64,000 nucleotides of DNA from Bacillota bacterium (lineage in GTDB: Bacteria; Actinomycetota; Aquicultoria; Aquicultorales; Aquicultoraceae): assembly GCA_023511485.1 (NCBI GenBank), contig JAIMBH010000001.1, positions 62,001 to 126,000 of the forward strand. Reading direction: 5' to 3'. Each line of letters begins with the position of its first letter. Within the stretch, counting starts at the first letter, position 1. A model generated the notes under the pieces. That model was given only the letters and a program-made list of their open reading frames with translations, ran no database searches and was not told the origin of the DNA. The position numbers and the translations under genes were made by a program. Below, piece after piece: positions 20,715 to 29,976 of this stretch.

Positions 20715-21695
20715 TCAATCAAGGTCATCAAGGTCTCTGGCAGATAAAACCCCGGTATCCTCATGATCCGGTGGGCCTAGAACTTGATTTAGTATCTCCT
20801 CCAAGACCAGGATAACTGTTGTATCCAGGTTATGGCTTGATATTACAGGCACATCATAATTGCGGGCAAGCTCATTTATATACTCTCCTATTTTCCTTAT
20901 CGACTCAAAGTTCTCTTTATACCGTTCATATGGCCGGCCACCCTCAGTTTGCAGCTCCCTGATGTAAAAATGGCTTCTATGGAGGTCTTCGTCGTCTACA
21001 GTAATTACCATTGGGATTACAAAGGCTTTCTCGCAAACCGTGCTGTTTATAAAACCTGGGACTACATGTATGCCCTCTATAACAATATTTAAACCCTCTT
21101 TAATCGCCCTGTCGACAACTGCCCTGATGCCGACAGAGACTACTTTCACCTGTTCGGCAAATCCAGCTATAAGAGGATCCTTCTCTATTGTCTGATTCAC
21201 AGCCTTCCATGCTGTAAATGAGGACTCATGCAGGTACGGTACAAGGTCTTTAGACAACATCGCACGCATGACTTCTCGCAGCGAATCGGTTGCAACAATA
21301 TGTGTAATTCCAAGACGATGGGCTACTGCACTTGCAATCGTTGATTTTCCAACACCAGTTGTTCCGCCTATTAGTACTATAATGGGCCTATCAACGCTAA
21401 GAAGCGCCTGCCATCTTTTATACTTATCTGCATAATCCTTGCCTTCGTGAGACAATAGCACATTGTAAACCAGCTCTCTTAGCTCGTCAATCTTTATCGA
21501 GAAACGCCCGGATTCCATCAACTGCTGCTGGATAACTCTTGCTATCCTGTAGGATCGGCTTGGAGGAAGTCCGGTCGCCATGAGTGCAGAAGCCATCAGG
21601 CCTTTTGAATACGGCAGCCCATGTTCATCATCGCTTATGACTATTTGCTGCGGACGATTATCTTTATTGCCGTTCAATTCCTTCACACCCCGCAA
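20715..21695 (-). CDS. 2-phosphoglycerate kinase with N-terminal ATP-cone domain
   Basis: 326 residues. An ATP-cone-like region (about 17-100, with GLPYSKGLMASALMATGLPP) precedes a P-loop kinase domain with GGTTGVGKST at 110-119 and ATDSLREVMR. This is the architecture of archaeal 2-phosphoglycerate kinase, which phosphorylates 2-phosphoglycerate to 2,3-diphosphoglycerate, the first step to cyclic 2,3-diphosphoglycerate. The gene overlaps the cDPG synthetase gene by 32 bases. The exact start is uncertain: TTG at 21695, or GTG and TTG codons a few positions later; no ATG occurs before residue 34. Some bacterial homologs act in other pathways, so function rests on the neighbour. Confidence 0.85.
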   Translation of the reverse strand: MRGVKELNGNKDNRPQQIVISDDEHGLPYSKGLMASALMATGLPPSRSYRIARVIQQQLMESGRFSIKIDELRELVYNVLLSHEGKDYADKYKRWQALLSVDRPIIVLIGGTTGVGKSTIASAVAHRLGITHIVATDSLREVMRAMLSKDLVPYLHESSFTAWKAVNQTIEKDPLIAGFAEQVKVVSVGIRAVVDRAIKEGLNIVIEGIHVVPGFINSTVCEKAFVIPMVITVDDEDLHRSHFYIRELQTEGGRPYERYKENFESIRKIGEYINELARNYDVPVISSHNLDTTVILVLEEILNQVLGPPDHEDTGVLSARDLDDLD

Positions 21696-23010
21696 ATTTC
21701 GCCTGAGCCCTTTTCCCTATCCACTCGACAAGGTCGCTTAGTTCACCATCGCCACCGATGGTTACAGGCAGGTTATCCATATAGACAACTTCAAGACCCA
21801 TATCTAAACCAATGCTTGTTACCACATCTACAGCCGCCGCTTTAAGTTCGGTAAGTAGCGTGGTAAATTTGCCCTTCGCACTCTCTATCTCACGCCTGAG
21901 AACCTTCCTGTTTGAAAGACTGGTGCTAACCCCCACAACTCTAGCTCCATAGCTTTTCTCCAGGTGGCCGACTATTTTGCCCTTCATAGAAGCCGGCGAG
22001 GTAGTTGCTAGAAAGACCTCCTTGCCTTCGATATTTTGTAGAGGCTTCGGCCTAAAGATGGTGTGAACAACTTTTATACCAGGATTAATTTCCCTGATTG
22101 CTTTGTCAACACGTTTTATTCTGCTCTTATCAGCCAGTGGGGGCTCGCACATCGAAAGCACAACAAGGTCAGATAATAATACCCTGTAGGTGCCAAAATA
22201 TCCCGCGACATAATCAAGAGGCTGGTGCGCCCCTGCTACCAGTATATAGGCATCGGATGATACTGGCGGCAGAGCCGAACCAGATCCTTCTAAGACAACA
22301 AAATCTATGTCAAGCTCATTTGCCAGCCTAGCGCCGGCCGCGACATTTGACACAAACGGCTGCCCCGCAAGCCCACCGCCGCATCTCCTGCACCCTATAG
22401 CAGTGATACGGCTCGTCAAAGCATCTTCAAGATAGTCAGATGCCGCATGCTTTCCAGACCTTGCCAGATGTAATAGATATTGTGGAGTAAGCTCAATCTC
22501 CTTGCCTGCAATCATTTCGGGCGCTTGCGGCCCACCCCGTCCCATTGCTATAACGCCTGGATTAAAGCCTAGCTCGTCAAGGCGCCGGCAAATATAGCCA
22601 GCAACTGCGGTTTTACCTACCCTTTTCCCCGTCCCAATAACACTAAGTGACGGTTTCTCAAGGACATCCTGGAAGGCCGGCGGATAAAACCAAAAATCTG
22701 CGCCAACGTAAGGTATATCCTTAGTTAAAACATGACTTGCATAAAAAAATCTTTTGGCATACCCGATAACCGGTTCATCGCTAAGGTCAACAACCATTTT
22801 CGGCTTGAATTGCTCTATGGCATCCATTATTGCCTTTAATGGGTCATGATCTTTAACAACCGGGCATCCGAGATCATCGAACTCCCCTTTTTCGGATATT
22901 TTTTCAAGACCTCCGACAAATACCGCCCCAGCCACACTATAGTTATATTGCTTTTCTAGAACTTCAATCGCTGATTTAATTACCGGGGGATAATGTTCAC
23001 CATCGATCAA
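21664..23010 (-). CDS. cpgS: Cyclic 2,3-diphosphoglycerate synthetase
   Basis: At least 448 residues. It begins IDGEHYPPV, the N-terminal signature of the family, and has the nucleotide-binding loop GTGKRVGKTA (126-135), a GCRRCGGG motif (about 207-214) and VLEGSGSALPPV. The family joins the two phosphates of 2,3-diphosphoglycerate into a cyclic pyrophosphate using ATP; the product is a thermoprotectant and phosphate store in methanogens. TTG at 23010 is the first standard start codon, but it has no SD. Homology-like residues (ITRVIVL) continue upstream to an ATA at 23028, six bases after a GGAGGTGG, so translation probably starts there. It overlaps both neighbours or nearly so, forming one operon. 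Confidence 0.88.
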   Translation of the reverse strand: MIDGEHYPPVIKSAIEVLEKQYNYSVAGAVFVGGLEKISEKGEFDDLGCPVVKDHDPLKAIMDAIEQFKPKMVVDLSDEPVIGYAKRFFYASHVLTKDIPYVGADFWFYPPAFQDVLEKPSLSVIGTGKRVGKTAVAGYICRRLDELGFNPGVIAMGRGGPQAPEMIAGKEIELTPQYLLHLARSGKHAASDYLEDALTSRITAIGCRRCGGGLAGQPFVSNVAAGARLANELDIDFVVLEGSGSALPPVSSDAYILVAGAHQPLDYVAGYFGTYRVLLSDLVVLSMCEPPLADKSRIKRVDKAIREINPGIKVVHTIFRPKPLQNIEGKEVFLATTSPASMKGKIVGHLEKSYGARVVGVSTSLSNRKVLRREIESAKGKFTTLLTELKAAAVDVVTSIGLDMGLEVVYMDNLPVTIGGDGELSDLVEWIGKRAQAKFAGCEGIERQ

Positions 23011-23024
23011 TACTATAACCCGGG

Positions 23025-23834
23025 TTATAGCAGGCCACCTCCAGTTGCTGTACCGGCCTCAACTTTTTCCCATTTGCAAGACTTACGCTCCTCGCACGAG
23101 AAATCTGCGATCAGTTCTCGGCTTCCAAAAGGATATTTCCTATATATCCTGACTCTATCGTTCTCTTCAATCTGAATGATATTGTAGCAGGGCTTCGTAT
23201 TACCCCTGAGCCTTAATGTGCAGGCTGTACCTGCATTAACCACCACAAGATTTTCGATCCTCCACACGTAAGGGACGTGCTTATGTCCACAAATAACAAG
23301 ATCAACACCGCATTGAATCAGTAGCTCCAATAAATCGCCTGCATCGTGAATCATGCTTCGCTCGCGCCCAGTACCGGGGACGGGCAATAGATGATGGTGA
23401 AGCGCAAATATTTTAAAGTAGTTGTTATCTTTAAAACCCGACTGAAGCCAATCGTAGCGTTCCCTACCAATTCTACCATTGTCTAAATCTGGCTCGCTTG
23501 AGTCGGCGCTTACAACCGTTATGCGATCAAACGTCATGATCCTATCCCTTTGGCCAAATAGCTCTTCAAAATGGAGGTATCCCACATTTCTTGAGTCATG
23601 GTTTCCCGGCACGTAGACATGTCTTTCACACTCAAGCATCGATAAATAGGTCTGGGCCATGGTATATTCCTGCTTGAAGCCCTCATTTGTTAAATCACCT
23701 GTACAGATTACGATATCCGGTTTTAGCTCATTTAGCTCCTCGATGGTTCTGCTCATCAAGTTAGGGATAAAGTATGGTGAGCCGGCATGAAGGTCGGATA
23801 TATGAGCAATTGTTACCAGAGTATTACCTGCCAT
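23025..23834 (-). CDS. Calcineurin-like metallophosphoesterase
   Basis: 269 residues. All metal-binding motifs are present in order: DLHAG (about 14), GDLTNEG (about 46), GNHDSR (about 77), HHH (about 145) and GHKHVPY (about 182), as in CpdA-type class III phosphodiesterases. It therefore hydrolyses a phosphodiester or pyrophosphate bond with a two-metal site, probably in the cytosol (no signal peptide). The natural substrate is unknown. Because its stop overlaps the likely start of cDPG synthetase, turnover of cyclic 2,3-diphosphoglycerate is an attractive but untested idea. The ATG has AAGGTG seven bases upstream. Confidence 0.9.
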   Translation of the reverse strand: MAGNTLVTIAHISDLHAGSPYFIPNLMSRTIEELNELKPDIVICTGDLTNEGFKQEYTMAQTYLSMLECERHVYVPGNHDSRNVGYLHFEELFGQRDRIMTFDRITVVSADSSEPDLDNGRIGRERYDWLQSGFKDNNYFKIFALHHHLLPVPGTGRERSMIHDAGDLLELLIQCGVDLVICGHKHVPYVWRIENLVVVNAGTACTLRLRGNTKPCYNIIQIEENDRVRIYRKYPFGSRELIADFSCEERKSCKWEKVEAGTATGGGLL

Positions 23835-23888
23835 TTAATTCACCTTCGCTGAACTGGAAATATCAGGTTATAAAAGTTGTTTTTATAA

Positions 23889-24032
23889 TTATCGGCTAGT
23901 TTGATGGAGTTCCTCTCTTGTTTCTAGCAATCTCTCTAAGAGCCAAAGAATTATTGCAATCGACACAGCCATCAATGTAGACAGCAATAGCCTTTTGACA
24001 ATAGAAAGGAGCGATTTTCTGACGAGTGACAC
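23889..24032 (-). CDS. Small membrane protein, 47 residues, unknown
   Basis: Small frame in the gap between the debranching enzyme and the metallophosphoesterase. GTG start at 24032, with a GGGGTGGG SD five bases upstream. The protein begins MSLVRKSLLSIVKRLL and then has one hydrophobic segment (LSTLMAVSIAIILWLLERL, about residues 17-36) and a charged tail. Positive N-terminal residues predict a single-span membrane protein with the tail outside. No family is recognised. It fills a spacer that is otherwise unexplained within a tight operon, which supports it, but there is no independent evidence of translation. Confidence 0.5.
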   Translation of the reverse strand: MSLVRKSLLSIVKRLLLSTLMAVSIAIILWLLERLLETREELHQTSR

Positions 24033-24063
24033 TTGGACCCACCCCTTATTTTAACTCATATAA

Positions 24064-26295
24064 TTACCCGGTCAACTGGGACTCTATCTCTGTGACGACT
24101 TTAACTCTGCCGGTTTGAGTAAGTTCTGCCGCAGTTGTTGTAGACCCTTCGCGATTGAAGAGAATCGAAACTGTCTCACCGGCAATCCTTAAATTTTCGA
24201 GCTCGACCTGATTTAGCCATCTTGGCAGAACAGGATTGTTAATGCTTATGACACGCTCTCTAGCGTTTGGGGTAATACCAAGCATAGCCTGAAACATCAA
24301 AAATACGCTTCCGGCCGCCCATGCCTGTGGACTACAGGATACCGGGTAGCTTACTGGTTTGCTCGCCCCTCTGCGAGTAAACCCGCAAAAAAGCTCAGGA
24401 AGCCTATAATAGGTGTGGTGGATGGCCGCATCAAAGAGGGCACTTGCAAGTATGGTTGCCTCTTCATTAAACCCGTAAGACTTGATTCCACTTATGATTA
24501 TTGCGTTGTCATGGGGCCAAACGGAACCGTTGTGATAACTCATAGGGTTATAGACCTTTGCAGCCTTGCTTACCGTTCTTATCCCCCACCCCGAAAACAT
24601 ATCCGGCTGCATGAGCCTTCTTACAACATGGGTTGCTTTATCCTCATCAATTATTCCGGTATACAGGCACTGGCCAACGTTTGATGTTACTGTGCCGACC
24701 TGTTTTTTATTGCCATCAAGCGCCAGAGCAAAATATCCCTCATCGGGCATCCAGAAAACCTCGTTAAATCTTTCCTTAAGTTCCATCGCCTGGCGCTCTA
24801 GCTCATCGGCACGCTCAATATTGCCGATGTCTCGATAGTATTTGGCTATGCCCATCTTCGCCCGGTACACATATCCCTGGACCTCACATAAAGCTATCGG
24901 CGGCTCAGCTATTTGCCCATCAGTATGGGAAACCGCGTTCCATGAATCCTTCCAACCCTGGTTTATGAGCCCCCTCTTGGAGTGGCGCCTATACTCCAGA
25001 AAAAGGTCTTTGTCAAAGTCTCCATAATCGTCAATCCAATGCAGGCAGGCCTCTATATTTGGCGTGATCTTTCGCATAAACTCAAAATCGTTCGTCCACA
25101 GGTAGTACTCTGCCGCTAAGATGAGATAAAGTGGTGTCGAGTCAATTGAGCCGTAATAAGGGGTGTGCGGGATCTCCTTTAGAATTGCAAGCTCGCCTTC
25201 CCTTATCTCGTGCAATATCTTGCCCGGTTCTTCATCCTTCCAATGGTTTACCTCTTTTCCCTGGAACTTACCAAGAAAATTCAGAGTCTGTTTTGCTGGT
25301 TCGGAGGTAAGTAAGAGAACCTGCAGCGCGGTAATTAAACTGTCTCTTCCAAAAGGAGCCACATACCACGGGATGCCGGCATGAATTATCCTCCCGTCTT
25401 TATGATCCGCCATAAGAGCACGAATATCGCTTATGCCCCTGTTCATGACGGCGTTAAATAACTCGTTATCTGTATATATCCTGGTAATTCCCCTCTCCCA
25501 GTGAGAGTAGGATAATCTCAGTTTTGTAACTGTTTCGTTGAAATCGGCCTTTTCCGATTTTGCGTGTCCGATAAGCGGCAGGATATGATAGTTAAAAACA
25601 AGTCTTCCGCTAGGCTCAATAGCTACCCTTTTTCTTATAGTTGTTTGATTTAGAGCGGTCTCGATTGAGTCTGGCTTAAATGGCAGGCCTATTTTGGTCT
25701 GCCGGAAGACTTTATCTTCACCGATATAGGCCAGTACAAGCTCATCACCAATGATTTTGGGATACAAAAGCTTGCCCCTATTTTGCCTCCTTAGCCCCCT
25801 CACCTCAAAAATATCAGCAAAATCCGCATTGAAGGAAAGAGCAAGCTCAAGCTCAACCGGATATTGGTTGTAGTTCTTAATCCTGATTCGCTCGTGAAAA
25901 CCTTCTGATATCACTCTTAACCTTCTTATATTTAGTGTCTCCTGCGGGATTAGGAGCACATCGCCTTCTCTAACATCGGCATTGGTAAGTTCAATATGAG
26001 CCAGGTAATCGCGTTCTGCCGTTGAGGAGAGCAAAACTGGGATTCGTCCATTTACTGTAAACTCGAAGTTGCTCAAAAAGCGGGTATCCTTATAATACAG
26101 CCCCAACCCACTGGTGTTCTCAGCCGGAATATTTCCTTCGTTGTCTGTGAAGAGAAAGTAATCGCCCTCTTTTATTGCTAGGCGCTTTTCACGCAAGTCA
26201 ACGATTATAAAGGGGATCCCTTCATTAAGTATACGGTTTGTTGCTTCTACTTCTACGTAGAATTCTTCGCCCTCTGGTGTGACGAACTTCTGCAA
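24064..26295 (-). CDS. Glycogen debranching enzyme (amylo-alpha-1,6-glucosidase type)
   Basis: 743 residues. The N-terminal beta-sandwich half (about 30-270) corresponds to the GDE_N domain (LYYKDTRFLSNFEFTVNG). The C-terminal half is an (alpha/alpha)6 barrel with WYVAPFGRDSLITALQ, DSTPLYLILAAEYY and MSYHNGSVWPHDNAII, the debranching/GH13-GH63-like signatures. It should hydrolyse alpha-1,6-linked glucose in glycogen-like glucans or related oligosaccharides. No glycogen synthase or branching enzyme lies in the window. The start is TTG at 26295 with GGGGGAG five bases upstream. It is the first gene of the run leading to cDPG synthetase. Confidence 0.9.
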   Translation of the reverse strand: MQKFVTPEGEEFYVEVEATNRILNEGIPFIIVDLREKRLAIKEGDYFLFTDNEGNIPAENTSGLGLYYKDTRFLSNFEFTVNGRIPVLLSSTAERDYLAHIELTNADVREGDVLLIPQETLNIRRLRVISEGFHERIRIKNYNQYPVELELALSFNADFADIFEVRGLRRQNRGKLLYPKIIGDELVLAYIGEDKVFRQTKIGLPFKPDSIETALNQTTIRKRVAIEPSGRLVFNYHILPLIGHAKSEKADFNETVTKLRLSYSHWERGITRIYTDNELFNAVMNRGISDIRALMADHKDGRIIHAGIPWYVAPFGRDSLITALQVLLLTSEPAKQTLNFLGKFQGKEVNHWKDEEPGKILHEIREGELAILKEIPHTPYYGSIDSTPLYLILAAEYYLWTNDFEFMRKITPNIEACLHWIDDYGDFDKDLFLEYRRHSKRGLINQGWKDSWNAVSHTDGQIAEPPIALCEVQGYVYRAKMGIAKYYRDIGNIERADELERQAMELKERFNEVFWMPDEGYFALALDGNKKQVGTVTSNVGQCLYTGIIDEDKATHVVRRLMQPDMFSGWGIRTVSKAAKVYNPMSYHNGSVWPHDNAIIISGIKSYGFNEEATILASALFDAAIHHTYYRLPELFCGFTRRGASKPVSYPVSCSPQAWAAGSVFLMFQAMLGITPNARERVISINNPVLPRWLNQVELENLRIAGETVSILFNREGSTTTAAELTQTGRVKVVTEIESQLTG

Positions 26296-26387
26296 CTAAA
26301 CTCCCCCTAATGTAAACTATATGAAAGAAGCCAGGCGCCAGAAGAAACTTAATTACTGGGCTCTTTCTCTAACCCTTGCCTTTAACT

Positions 26388-27284
26388 CTAGCCGCTTATA
26401 ATCTTAGTTCCTTCAAGGTCAAATTCTGCTAGATGGACCATATAGTTTTGGCCTCTATCCTTTAACAGCCGCTTTACATTATCATAAAAAGCCTGCTCGA
26501 TAGATCTATCGATTATACATATCAGGCTTGGTCCCGCGCCACTTAGCGCGATGCCCGCGCCTTCAATACCGGCAATATCTTCGATTATATCCGTAAGCCC
26601 CGGCACCAGCGATGCTCTATAGGGCTGGTGAAGTCTATCTTCCATGGCATATTTAAGTATATCGGATTTTCCGGTAAGCAACGCCGACACCAGAAGGCTC
26701 GAGCGCGCGATATTAAACACCGCATCGGCTAGCGGGACCTCTTCCGGTAAAACCCTTCTTGCCTTTTTTGTCTCAAGGATACTATCCGGGATAAGAAGAA
26801 CTGGCTTTAGTTTTTCGGAAGGCTTGTATGATACGGCCTTAAAACCGTTACCAATCCCGTAGCATATCGTAAAGCCGCCGAAGACGGCTGGCCCCACATT
26901 ATCGGGATGCCCCTCTATCTGTGTTGCCAGGGAAAATATCTCTTCTTTCGATAGTTTTGATCCTGCAATCTCGTTAGCCGCGACAAGGCCGCCGACTATC
27001 GCAGTTGAGCTGCTGCCAAGGCCACGACCCAGCGGAACATTGTTTTCTATCTCAATGCGAAGACCACTATATCTGTATCCTACCTCATCAAAGAGCCGCT
27101 TTGCAGATATAAATATCAGATTTTTCTCACCAGTGGAGAGCCCGGTGTCTTGAGGCACTTTAATCTCTAGACCCCCATCTGTCTCTTCCACCCTAAACCT
27201 ATTGTAGAGGTCGATACTTAAACCAAGAACATCAAATCCCGGTCCTATATTTGCCGATGTTGCCGGCACTATTACCTCAACCAT
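26388..27284 (-). CDS. thrB: Homoserine kinase
   Basis: 298 residues. GHMP kinase fold: VPATSANIGPGFDVLGLSIDLYN at the N-terminus and the ATP loop PLGRGLGSSSTA at 84-95, then IEGHPDNVGPAVFGG and the C-terminal GAGISLSGAGPS-like SGAGPSLI. It phosphorylates L-homoserine for threonine synthesis. ATG preceded by AAGGGGG. It follows thrC after a 215-base gap that holds two GC-rich hairpins, so it may be transcribed at a different level from hom-thrC. Confidence 0.95.
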   Translation of the reverse strand: MVEVIVPATSANIGPGFDVLGLSIDLYNRFRVEETDGGLEIKVPQDTGLSTGEKNLIFISAKRLFDEVGYRYSGLRIEIENNVPLGRGLGSSSTAIVGGLVAANEIAGSKLSKEEIFSLATQIEGHPDNVGPAVFGGFTICYGIGNGFKAVSYKPSEKLKPVLLIPDSILETKKARRVLPEEVPLADAVFNIARSSLLVSALLTGKSDILKYAMEDRLHQPYRASLVPGLTDIIEDIAGIEGAGIALSGAGPSLICIIDRSIEQAFYDNVKRLLKDRGQNYMVHLAEFDLEGTKIISG

Positions 27285-27364
27285 CTTGCCCCCTTTAGCG
27301 GATCGAAAGTGCTAAATAAATATCGAAATGTAGTGCGGCACCTTAGCCATATATAAACGTATTG

Positions 27365-27401
27365 TAGGGCTTTAGCCCTATCTTGTAGCCCTTGAGGGCT
27401 G
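27365..27401. repeat. Pair of small GC-rich hairpins between thrC and thrB
   Basis: TAGGGCT/AGCCCTA (27365-27371 with 27374-27380) is followed by AGCCCT/AGGGCT (27387-27392 with 27395-27400). The two units are near-inverted copies of each other (TTGTAGGGC... and TTGTAGCCC...). They differ from the AGCTATCAGC family and resemble small dispersed elements known from many environmental bacteria. Confidence 0.5.
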
Positions 27402-27499
27402 CGCCGCTTTTCAATTTTGTATTCTCAGCTTTTAATTTCATAGATTGATCGGTTTGGGTAGGCTAAGGTTTTAGGAGATTCTGGTTACCAATCCTGGGG

Positions 27500-28552
27500 C
27501 TACCGGCCAAAAACCACCCGCTCGACAGCTTCCAGAGTAGCCTCAACCTCGATAGGTTTTCCGCCCTCTCTAATAGCGGTATCGGGGTCTTTTAAACCAT
27601 GGCCGGTCAGCACGCAAACAACTCTTGAACCTCTGGGCACACGCCCTGCGGCCACCATTTTGCGCAGGCCTGCAACCGATGCGGCCGATGCAGGCTCACA
27701 AAAAACGCCCTCTGTCGATGCGATAAGCCTGTAAGCCTCAAGGATTTCCTCATCTGTTACCATATCAATAAACCCGCCGGATTCTCTTGCGGCTGCCTCC
27801 GCTTCCTTCCACCTTGCCGGATTTCCAATTCTTATGGCGGTTGCTACTGTCTCAGGGTGTTCCACAGGATGCCCAAGAACTATTGGGGCAGCGCCCGCCG
27901 CCTGAAAACCAATCATCTTCGGCAGGTTATTGATCCTTCCGGCATCCGCATACTCTTTAAACCCCTTCCAATAGGCAGTTATATTGCCGGCATTTCCAAC
28001 CGGGATAGCCAGGTAATCCGGTGCCTCCCCAAGAACATCGCAAACCTCAAAAGCCGCTGTCTTCTGCCCCTCAAGCCTGTATGGATTGACGGAGTTAACG
28101 AGGGTTATAGGGTATTCTTCTGATATCTGCCGTACAATTTTAAGCGCCACATCAAAATTGCCCCGCACTGCTACAACAACTGCTCCATGCATGAGAGCCT
28201 GAGACAATTTTCCTAGGGCAATTTTTCCCTCCGGTATTAAAACCACACACCTTATCCCAGCCCTTGCTGCATAAGCTGCTGCGGATGCACTTGTATTCCC
28301 GGTTGAGGCACATATTACCGCGCGCGAGCCCTCCTCCAATGCTTTGCTTATCGCAACAGTCATACCCCTATCCTTAAATGATCCTGTAGGATTTAAGCCC
28401 TCATATTTAAAGTAAAGTTCGCATCCCAGCTCGGGACCTATCTTAATTGATGGGATAAGCGGGGTATTGCCTTCCAGAACAGTGCATACCGGTGTATCTT
28501 CGTTAACGGGAAGAAAATCAAAGTATTGCCTAATCAGCCCTTGCCAATCCAT
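27500..28552 (-). CDS. thrC: Threonine synthase
   Basis: 350 residues, the short class found in actinobacteria and bacilli. The PLP lysine is Lys60 in [11 protein letters not shown], with [18 protein letters not shown] binding the phosphate. It converts O-phosphohomoserine to threonine. ATG with GGAG eight bases upstream, inside the end of hom; five bases separate the genes. Confidence 0.96.
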   Translation of the reverse strand: MDWQGLIRQYFDFLPVNEDTPVCTVLEGNTPLIPSIKIGPELGCELYFKYEGLNPTGSFKDRGMTVAISKALEEGSRAVICASTGNTSASAAAYAARAGIRCVVLIPEGKIALGKLSQALMHGAVVVAVRGNFDVALKIVRQISEEYPITLVNSVNPYRLEGQKTAAFEVCDVLGEAPDYLAIPVGNAGNITAYWKGFKEYADAGRINNLPKMIGFQAAGAAPIVLGHPVEHPETVATAIRIGNPARWKEAEAAARESGGFIDMVTDEEILEAYRLIASTEGVFCEPASAASVAGLRKMVAAGRVPRGSRVVCVLTGHGLKDPDTAIREGGKPIEVEATLEAVERVVFGR

Positions 28553-28557
28553 TATTG

Positions 28558-29838
28558 CTACTCCATCCTTATCACGTTATGAATCATTGCAACTACATCT
28601 AATTGCTCTATCTTCTTTAAAGCCTTCTGCAAATTCTTCTCTTGCACTAAGTGAGTGCCAAAAACAAGCTCGGCATACTCTCCGCTTGAGTTCTTCTGTA
28701 TCGCTGTTTCGATACTTACATCGCTGTCGCCAAGTGCCTTAGATATCTTGGCCAGCACGCCAGGCCTATCAAGTGCTTCAAGCCGCATGTAATAACGCGA
28801 CTTGGTTTTTTCAATCGGCTTTATTTTCTTGCGCTCAAAGCAGCCGCAGGTCATACTGCCAATCTTGTTAAGATGCATGTTCTGGGCTATTTCAAATACA
28901 TCGCCAACGACCGCGCTGGCGGCAGGAAGCCTTCCGGCACCCGGGCCGTAAAACATAACCTCACCAACCGCATCGCCTTCAACAAATATAGCATTCATTA
29001 CGCCTGAAACCGAAGCCAGTGGATGTTTCTCCGGTATCATCGCCGGGTGAACTCTTACATCTATGCCTTCATCATCTTCTTTGGCCAGGGCTAGAAGCTT
29101 GATTGTATAGCCCATCTCCCGTGCGTAAACGATATCCTGGTAATCTATACTTGTGATGCCCTCGGTATAGACTTTATCTACCGTAACCCTACTGTTAAAC
29201 GCAATTGACGCCAGAATAGCTATCTTAGCAGCTGCATCGTGTCCATCGACATCTGCGCTTGGATCAGCCTCTGCAAATCCTTGGGCTTGCGCTTCTTTTA
29301 AAGCCTGGTTAAACGACATACCTTCATTAGCCATTTTGGATAGAATATAGTTAGTTGTGCCGTTTATTATCCCCATAACACGGTATATCGTATTTCCGGC
29401 AAGACAGTGTTTAAGCGGCCTTATAATCGGTATTCCCCCACCGACGCTTGCCTCAAAGAAAAGATCAACGCCATTTAGTTCGGCAAGCTCAAGCAAGGCC
29501 CCACCACGGCTTGCCATAAGGGCCTTGTTTGCCGTAACTACATGCTTTTTATTTTCCAACGCAGCTTTAATAAACGTGTAGGCAGGCTCAATACCACCTA
29601 TTACCTCAACAACGATATCGATATCAGGATTATTTATAACTTTGTAGGCATCATTGGTTATAAGTTTGGCTGGAACCTCGCCTTTCACCCTCTTTGGGTA
29701 CTTCTCGGCCACCAGCACAACTTCTATGTTAACCCCTGCAAGCGTGGACAATTTTTGCGCCTTTGTAGTCAATATGTGATAGACTCCAGACCCAACCGTT
29801 CCGTAACCTATAATCCCTACACCGATTCGTTTTCTCAC
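28558..29838 (-). CDS. hom: Homoserine dehydrogenase with C-terminal ACT domain
   Basis: 426 residues. NAD(P)-binding [13 protein letters not shown] (8-20), catalytic region with [16 protein letters not shown] and INGTTNYIL, and a C-terminal ACT domain (about 348-426, [20 protein letters not shown]) for threonine feedback control. It reduces aspartate semialdehyde to homoserine. GTG start with a weak SD. A near-perfect 22-bp palindrome lies 35 bases upstream. Confidence 0.96.
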   Translation of the reverse strand: MRKRIGVGIIGYGTVGSGVYHILTTKAQKLSTLAGVNIEVVLVAEKYPKRVKGEVPAKLITNDAYKVINNPDIDIVVEVIGGIEPAYTFIKAALENKKHVVTANKALMASRGGALLELAELNGVDLFFEASVGGGIPIIRPLKHCLAGNTIYRVMGIINGTTNYILSKMANEGMSFNQALKEAQAQGFAEADPSADVDGHDAAAKIAILASIAFNSRVTVDKVYTEGITSIDYQDIVYAREMGYTIKLLALAKEDDEGIDVRVHPAMIPEKHPLASVSGVMNAIFVEGDAVGEVMFYGPGAGRLPAASAVVGDVFEIAQNMHLNKIGSMTCGCFERKKIKPIEKTKSRYYMRLEALDRPGVLAKISKALGDSDVSIETAIQKNSSGEYAELVFGTHLVQEKNLQKALKKIEQLDVVAMIHNVIRME

Positions 29839-29872
29839 TTAACCTAAACCCTGCCCTTAATCTAAATTCTGA

Positions 29873-29894
29873 GGCTTTATATTAATATGAAGCC
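29873..29894. promoter_or_regulatory. 22-bp near-perfect palindrome upstream of hom
   Basis: Core GGCTTT-ATATTAATAT-GAAGCC: 10 of 11 base pairs are standard, with one G-T pair. It lies 35-56 bases before the hom start codon. It could be an operator for the hom-thrC genes; no promoter could be placed with confidence beside it. Confidence 0.4.
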
Positions 29895-29900
29895 TTATTA

Positions 29901-29976
29901 GCTATCGAAAGCTTTAAGCCGCCAGCTTTTAAGCTTTCAGCACTAAAGAAACTGATGGCTGAAAGCTGGTAGCCTC
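29901..29976. repeat. Family hairpin between lysA and hom
   Basis: AGCTTTCAGC (29932-29941) and GCTGAAAGCT (29958-29967) form a perfect 10-bp stem, with further AGCTATCG, CCAGC and GGTAGCC family pieces on both sides. It starts directly after the lysA stop. Confidence 0.7.

Noticed and set aside
26322-26370. Hairpin before the debranching enzyme as a thrB terminator
   Set aside because: The stem (GAAAGAAGCCAG against CTGGGCTCTTTC) has several mismatches and no U-run in the transcribed direction.
26296-28557. T-box or threonine leader for the thr genes
   Set aside because: No T-box sequence (AGGGTGG-type) or run of Thr/Ile codons with alternative stems was found in the gaps.
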